Source of the DNA: Daldinia sp. FL1419
Taxonomy: Eukaryota > Ascomycota > Sordariomycetes > Xylariales > Hypoxylaceae
DNA: 64,000 bases
Direction of reading: 5' to 3'
Assembly: GCA_025201765.1 (NCBI GenBank)
Contig: MU623426.1
Span: forward strand, 97,605-161,604
The notes beneath the pieces were generated by a model. That model made no database searches and had not been told where the DNA came from. It saw only the letters and a program-made list of their open reading frames with translations. The position numbers were made by a program, and so were the translations under genes. The stretch's first letter is position 1. Each line of letters opens with the position of its first letter. Below, piece by piece: positions 58,388-64,000 of the stretch.

Positions 58388-58519
58388 AGCCCGATGCGGG
58401 GGTCGAACCTTTGAGGTGATGTTAGTATATAATGTGGTAGAACCTCGAGTAGTGAGGAGTAACTTACCCGCAACCTTGAGATTAAGAGTCTCACGCTCTA
58501 CCGATTGAGCTAACCGGGC
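58388..58519 (-). tRNA. tRNA-Lys(CUU), T arm interrupted by spliceosomal-type intron (copy 2)
   Basis: Exon 1 is 58519-58468 and exon 2 is 58408-58388; both are identical to the first copy. The joined 73-nt tRNA has all stems intact, and the anticodon CTT is at 58486-58484. A 59-nt insert (58467-58409) sits at the same T-arm position (52/53), starts GTAAGT, has TACTAAC (58427-58421) and ends AAAG. Apart from these signals its sequence is unlike the insert of copy 1. The B box is preserved across the 3' junction. About 27 bp of 5' flank also match copy 1, with five differences, all transitions. The two genes face opposite directions 23 kb apart. Confidence 0.88.
58409..58467 (-). other. Intron within tRNA-Lys T arm (copy 2)
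   Basis: A 59-nt insert with GTAAGT donor, TACTAAC at 58427-58421 and AAAG acceptor 12 nt beyond the branch motif. These distances and signals match the protein-gene introns of this window, although the branch motif here is closer to the full yeast-type consensus. Confidence 0.8.
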
Positions 58520-59901
58520 AGGCCTTGGTGAGAGTTTTGTTTGCTAAAATGATATATATTATTTGTGCGCGCGGAGTCCTACCTTAGCTTGGTCGTCGGA
58601 TAGGACCCTGGTGGGCGACGGGTACGCACAATGTAAAAACATGTCACTCGGTCTAATCCATAGTGCTTAGATAGAATTGGTCTTTGGAAGTAATCTCGTA
58701 CCTACCTACCTACCTACCTAGGTAGGGTATACCTGATTGCTGTAGGTACTACTTCATACACGGTTATACGATATGCATAGTTGGACATTTACGCTATCGA
58801 TGCCTTCCAAGCGTGATATAATGATATTTAAATCGCTTCTTATATAACTAGTTCGATGAGAATACCCTTACCTGATACTCCCCCTTAAACGATGTTTTCT
58901 ACAAGTCTCTTGAGCCCTAATTAGGCACGTCGCGCTGTAATCTACATCAGTTTATATCCCTTCGTCATAGGCAAGTTCACCATTATCTTAAAAGGATGGA
59001 ATGTTAATAATGAGTAGGACCACATGTGCATTCTTGGATGCAGGAGTAAACGTGACTTGTCTTTTCGTCACAACTCGTAGGAGCCTTCTATCACTACTAT
59101 GGCGATATTTCTTATCTCCAAGGGCCAACAGCCTGTTTCGAAGGCGTTCGACAACCAAACTGCTAAAGCAGGCCGAGAACCAGGTATTACCAGAGGGAGA
59201 AATGAAATAATCTAGAGGCTCGGGGTTGGTTTCACCAAAAAGTCCACGCAATAGTAAAGATAGGAGACGTAACCCAATCTCAAGCTGCAGTCGTTCCTTC
59301 TACGACTGATGGTGTTATATAAGCTCGAGAGCGGAAAAGGCTAGGAGTTCTTACATTACGAGTCGTTCCAATATTATCGTCCGGTTTCACAATCTCATAG
59401 CCTCCGAAGTAGTTCTAGCTTTAGTTGTCGGCGTGGACACATGAGCCACCCCTATAAGGTTTCAACGGGAAGCGACGGTTGCCTCGAAAAGATCGAGACC
59501 ATTTTCTTGGCAAATGTTGTCGGGTTCAGTACATTTCTCTTTGTATTTTGTTTTCCCGTCCCCGAATTGGATATGCATATGTATATCAATATATACGGTG
59601 ATTTAATGTTTGGGCGTTCAACGATGTTCGTCGGAGTCTTGAGCACACGCGTCTAGGCTCGGCGTTGGGTTCTGGGGCCGGCCGCTATCGTTACGAAACT
59701 TTGGGCAATCCTAGTAGTTATACCTAACCTCCAGGAAACACCCTAATACAGTGAGAGTGAGGGCGAGGGACATGATAGCCGGACTACGATGAATATAGAG
59801 TTAATTCTACGTACCGCATATGCGTGGACTTATAAAATATTATAGAGGCTTTAAGGTATCAGCTTACCTTCTGAGAGGGTATATTTAGCACACCTCCTTG
59901 G
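58520..59901. other. Intergenic, no supported gene
   Basis: About 1.4 kb. It holds an array of CTACC units ending in TAGGTAGG at about 58702-58727. Minus- and plus-strand frames at 58988-59251 and 59441-59656 have no features. Confidence 0.45.
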
Positions 59902-61152
59902 ATGTTCCTTAGGTTTCTACCTGTAGATTATTCTCATCTAAAGGTCCTCCTACACATTTGTGTAGTTGCGCCAACCTTCCATCTCGACTTAACTGCACGT
60001 CTACTAGCTAACGCCGTTCAAATCAAAATATTATTAACAAATTTATCCAATATGGCCATGACATGGGAGAAATTCAGAGAGGTCTTCATTCGTATACACA
60101 CCAGGTGGCGATACGATGAGGTGGGCTCCAAGGAAATGTGCGACGACAAGAGGTACGAGGAATCTTTATCATCGGCTTGTGAGCTAACCTTCCCTTTTGA
60201 ATTCGAGAGCTCTCGGGGCTGGGCTGGCAACTATCCTTGCGTGTTCGGTCCTACCGAAGGATGCTCCCGTCACAACCCGGAGAAACGACCAATAGCATAC
60301 AACAAACGCGTTCCATCTGATAAGAAGACCTCGAGCATTGCCATACAATCTACTGGGTCGCCCCAAAAAGACAAAGTGGAGCGCAATAGAACCCAGGATA
60401 GTGAAGGAATATGGTCTTTATTACACCCGGACCACTCTACCGTTGATCCGCTTGATCCTGTTCACAAGTCTTTCCGGTATGCTCTAGCATACTATCATAT
60501 CCATTGGGTCCAAACTGCAGCATCACCCGAAGTACGAAGAGCAAGACTCAATGCCTTGGCGTGCCGCGGAATCGTGGTTGGAAACGGGCTCTCGCGGCCG
60601 AGCTTTCGGTATTGGTCCTCCCCCTACTGGTACAAAGACTCCTTCTATCTTCAACAAGCGGTTCGATTTACCATCGAACTGAAAAGACCAAAGGCCGTGT
60701 TCGGCCGCGAGTTTACCATACTGGGGCGTTCCGCAAACTGGACATTCAAGACTTGTCCGCACCAACAGCAGCGGTTCCAACTGTACGAGTTTCGAGAGAC
60801 GCAAGGCCTGATGAAAGCGGGCATGGCATATGTAACGAAGTGGCGCAACCCTCTAGGAAGCACCTCCAGGAAGTGGAACAAGTGGCAGAGCCTATATGGA
60901 CCTGACCGCCACGTTTCCAACTGCCAGTCCTGTTGCACGGATACTTGCTTGGAAATAAGCCTGGTCAAGGGCAAGATCGTGGTTCATATATGGATTTGGA
61001 AAGATCTTGGAAAGGGGCTCGGCGCATTCGATCCGAAGTGGATCTCGGCCCTTCGCCCCGAGGCGTCCGTTTGGAGCCGGTCGCGGAGCGAGGCCGATAG
61101 CAATAGGGTGCGAAGTGCAGTCTGCGCGGCAATACGGAAAGAATCCGCGTAA
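59902..61152 (+). CDS. Unrecognised hypothetical protein
   Basis: An uninterrupted frame of 416 codons, too long for chance at this composition, from MFLRFLPVDYSHL to RSAVCAAIRKESA. A second in-frame ATG at 60052 (MAMTWEKFREVF) would give 366 residues and looks like the more natural soluble start; the upstream 50 residues are hydrophobic. Visible features: a charged linker (KKTSSIAIQS...VERNRTQDSEG, about 145-172), a Trp/Tyr-rich middle (YHIHWVQTAA, FRYWSSPYWYKDSFY), a cysteine group (CQSCCTDTC, about 343-351) and a basic C-terminus. I know no family that fits. There are no obvious introns. It may be a lineage-specific gene or a fragment of an old mobile-element protein. Confidence 0.6.
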   Translation: MFLRFLPVDYSHLKVLLHICVVAPTFHLDLTARLLANAVQIKILLTNLSNMAMTWEKFREVFIRIHTRWRYDEVGSKEMCDDKRYEESLSSACELTFPFEFESSRGWAGNYPCVFGPTEGCSRHNPEKRPIAYNKRVPSDKKTSSIAIQSTGSPQKDKVERNRTQDSEGIWSLLHPDHSTVDPLDPVHKSFRYALAYYHIHWVQTAASPEVRRARLNALACRGIVVGNGLSRPSFRYWSSPYWYKDSFYLQQAVRFTIELKRPKAVFGREFTILGRSANWTFKTCPHQQQRFQLYEFRETQGLMKAGMAYVTKWRNPLGSTSRKWNKWQSLYGPDRHVSNCQSCCTDTCLEISLVKGKIVVHIWIWKDLGKGLGAFDPKWISALRPEASVWSRSRSEADSNRVRSAVCAAIRKESA

Positions 61153-64000
61153 GCCATTTGAGATGTGCCCATTTTACATCATCACGATTTATACCGATTA
61201 TACTGAGTTGTACAATCGATTAGTTGTTATTTTATATAGTTAGATCACGTTCATACCGCTTCGCTCGAGATAAGCCAGGATACGCTTCGTACTCCTAACA
61301 ATCATAACTACATCCACGATGGCAGTAAATGTCTTCCTGCCGTCTTGTCTTTGTGACCTTGAGCCCCACTGGTTCCCAACGTCAGGAAACGTGTATAAGG
61401 CCTTGGAAATATTATGAAAGAAAATACCGGACTCTACCTAGGCACTCAGTCCTTGTCATGACCTCTTGCTTTTCCTCCTCGCCAGATATAGCGCTAGCAA
61501 TAACTCTTGTAATTTTCTGGGATCGGAGAACATGGTGACTAACTCGTTACATGCTCACTTTTCTGGCACGAGTCTAGTATACAGCTCGAGTCTCCTGTAA
61601 CTTCAAAGTGTCAAAGGTTGTCCTTGCAATATTACCAATGTACTTTACGTTTACCTACCTAGATAGGCACCTATCTAGAGCAGGAGTGTTACTGAGGTTA
61701 AACTCGATCATGTCCGCCTCTTAAGGGCTGTATCCTAAATTCCGACTTTTGCATGGACTGCCCAAGAACCAACGACCGATCCTCATGAACCCGTCCAAGT
61801 TCTGGTTCTCGTCGTCCTCATTCTTAACATTGATAATACCTACTTGACATTCGCACCGAGACCCGGTGGTCGTCGAAATGGCCTTGGATAAGCCGGAGAT
61901 CTCTGCCAGAAGCCGACACGACGGCGACCTTGGGTTACCTTGCTACTAACATGTTTACTACGGTCTGATATACAGCAAACGCTAAAATTATCAACTACTG
62001 TCAGGTATAGCGCATGTAGATGCAGTGTGAATGTGCATATAAAAATAACTCTCTAGCCTCACAAACCGAAAACCTCATATCCTTCTTGGAACAGCTGAGG
62101 AATAGCGTGACAGAAATACCAACCTTAAAGTCCCCGAAAATACTCTTTTCCGAGTATGAAATTGACATCGCGAATGTGGTGGCGCGAGACACCTGAAAAT
62201 AGCATTCGCAACTGATCGAAACTCGATTGCAACCACGTATAGCAAGATGCTGTAAGCTGACTTGATACATCTTCCTTTTCAGCCTACTTGATACTATGGA
62301 TCCCGAAGTTTGGTATCAAAATTTGATGAACTCATTTGAACTGGAACGCCTGGAAGCTATTACATTCCTCACTAGCCGCCAAACACTCCCTTGAATGCAA
62401 AGTTCGCTTACCAGGTACCTACCTAAGTTTATAGGTAATAAGTGTACTTGGCTTCTCATGTCTTCGCAACTTTGCAATAGTCTCGTTTGTTACGCACATC
62501 CGTCAAAATAGGCGTATACCTACTTCGTCAAAGAGGATCTGCTTTTATGCGAGGTGACTTGTGTTGTGCTGTGCCGTGCTGAACCAAGGCCTTGCTTAGG
62601 TTCGGCTCAGGTTCGCACCTCTCACACGCCTGGTTGCTCTAAACTGATCTAATGGCTGTACCGAGATAGATAATTTTCCATTATTTAACCGTTTTAGTTG
62701 ACAAAAACAACATTGAATATTCTATGTTGGAATGTTTTAAAAATTGGGGATTATAAAGCACAATAGTTATTGACTTTTCACGCGTACTATGATACATACC
62801 TAGGTAGGTACCTATATACATGGCATGTAGTTGCTTATAAACCCACCAGGGCCACCACGAAGGAAGAAAAGGAATGAGCTCTAAAGGAACAATGCTGACA
62901 TACTACTAAGAGCCAAACCAGGGGATATATCACTAGGGTAGCTTCCTTTCATTTTTTTGAGAACATTCTAGTAAAGAAGATCTTGTTTCAAAAAGATAAC
63001 AACATATGTTAATTAGACTTTAGCCTTTGAGAGTTGCACACGGTAATCAACGATTCGTCCCGTTAAAGCGTCCCTTGTTCACGGGTACCTACATCCGGCA
63101 CCGTGACAATTGTGCAAGACTCCAATTGTTGTTTCTCGCCCGATATGAGGTTGCCACCGACTCTGATTAAACGCCGTAAGGAGATAGGAAAGAAAGACCA
63201 AAAAAGTTAGTTCGGCGTTTAGCAGAGATAAGGACCGTCGGGCGCGTAGGCTTACTATACCTATACCTAAGTTAACGTAGCAATGGGGAAGAGATTTTAT
63301 TAACCAGGAAGCTTGAAGGTGGTACTTCGGACGCATGGATGTAGAAATGCAATGTAGAATGCAGACGGAGGGGTTTGATCGGAGCGGGCGCGGGGAATGG
63401 GAATTCAGGGTCCGTCACATCGGGTAGGAGACTGTTATACTAGGTATAATATGCAACATGCAACCTTACCTAGCTACTTATATGTATATAGACATGATAT
63501 AAATATAAACCAGTCTACGTATGCATGTAACTATGCGTTTCTCATGTACATGGGAGAAGGTAGGTACCTGGTGCATGCACCCGTGGATTATTGTGTGCGA
63601 TGTCCTTTCGGGTTCGTGTCCCTGGCGGTGCGAAGGAATCACCTAATGCTTGCGTATTTTGTTGCATGTTATCGTGAAGCGGGTGTCAGCTTTCTCAGCT
63701 CTCCCAGCTTTCTTCGTCGTGGGTAATGTGAGTTTTGCGGCTCAAAGTCTTCTCCCCCGATCACTCTCGGCCGAAGTAAGCAAGTTTGTGGGAAATGATA
63801 GGTAGGGTTTAGGTAGTGTAGGTAGGTACCTGGGTAAGTAGGAAAAGAGGCGAGGCGGAGGAAGACGAGGCGCTGCATCGTGTGGACTTTTCTGCATCGG
63901 TACATGTACGAAGGTCCGGGCCAAAAGTCTTGCACATGGTCCAAGCTTGACCACCGTATGCGATCGTCTTCGTTTTTTACCCATACTGTATTACATACCC
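61153..64000. other. Terminal gene-free stretch
   Basis: About 2.85 kb with no supported gene. The palindromic motif TACCTAGGTAGGTACCTATAT occurs at about 62798-62816, and further TAGGTACC words near 62410 and 63560. Minus-strand frames near 63669-63984 overlap each other and lack features. Confidence 0.45.

Noticed and set aside
1..64000. CRISPR arrays, bacterial operons or prophage
   Set aside because: The content is clearly fungal nuclear DNA; no spaced direct-repeat array was seen, and the tandem repeats present are simple slippage repeats.

Overview
The window looks like nuclear DNA of a filamentous ascomycete (Pezizomycotina). Sordariomycetes, perhaps Xylariales, is my guess from the style of the sequence and cannot be proved from it. 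The evidence is short GT-AG introns (mostly 50-75 nt, often with a CTAAC branch site), a Zn2Cys6 regulator, fungal P450s, a DUF7707-type GPI protein, ribophorin II/Swp1, Sym1/Mpv17, Ypt35 and Trk homologues, and many short TACCTAGGTA-type palindromes between genes. Genes are sparse: about 21 probable protein genes and two tRNA genes in 64 kb, with several gene-free stretches of 2-5 kb. All exon structures were assembled by hand from splice signals and frame continuity.

Layout. 1-11 kb: a MEMO1-family gene, a small cysteine-rich nuclear-looking protein with a PIP-box-like motif, a 560-bp foldback (MITE-like) element, a decayed alpha/beta-hydrolase pseudogene, and a GPI-anchored alanine/serine repeat protein with Kex2-type KR sites. 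14-27 kb: two P450s around a small secreted protein with three cysteine repeats, then an ELO fatty-acid elongase and a THEM6-like hot-dog protein. Several of these are plausibly lipid-related, but they are kilobases apart and need not be a cluster. 29-35 kb: a DHA2-type MFS transporter and a Trk potassium transporter. 39-50 kb: a denser block holding a Zn2Cys6 factor, an aldo-keto reductase, a glutaminyl cyclase, the OST subunit Swp1/ribophorin II, an aminoalcohol phosphotransferase (Kennedy pathway), and a DUF7707 GPI protein. 55-61 kb: a Ypt35-like PX protein, a Sym1/Mpv17 protein and an unrecognised 416-codon ORF.

The most unusual feature is a pair of tRNA-Lys(CUU) genes, at 35.4 kb (+) and 58.5 kb (-). 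Neither has an intron at the eukaryotic 37/38 site. Each is interrupted inside the T arm by a 59-61 nt insert that starts GTAAGT, contains an exact TACTAAC and ends in AG. That is the signature of a spliceosomal intron, not of a tRNA-endonuclease intron. The tRNA exons and the 44-nt 3' trailers of the two copies are nearly identical, while the inserts differ apart from the splice signals. Removing the insert at the GT-AG borders gives a perfect 73-nt tRNA. This is the strongest candidate here for undescribed biology: a Pol III-type tRNA transcript matured by the spliceosome.
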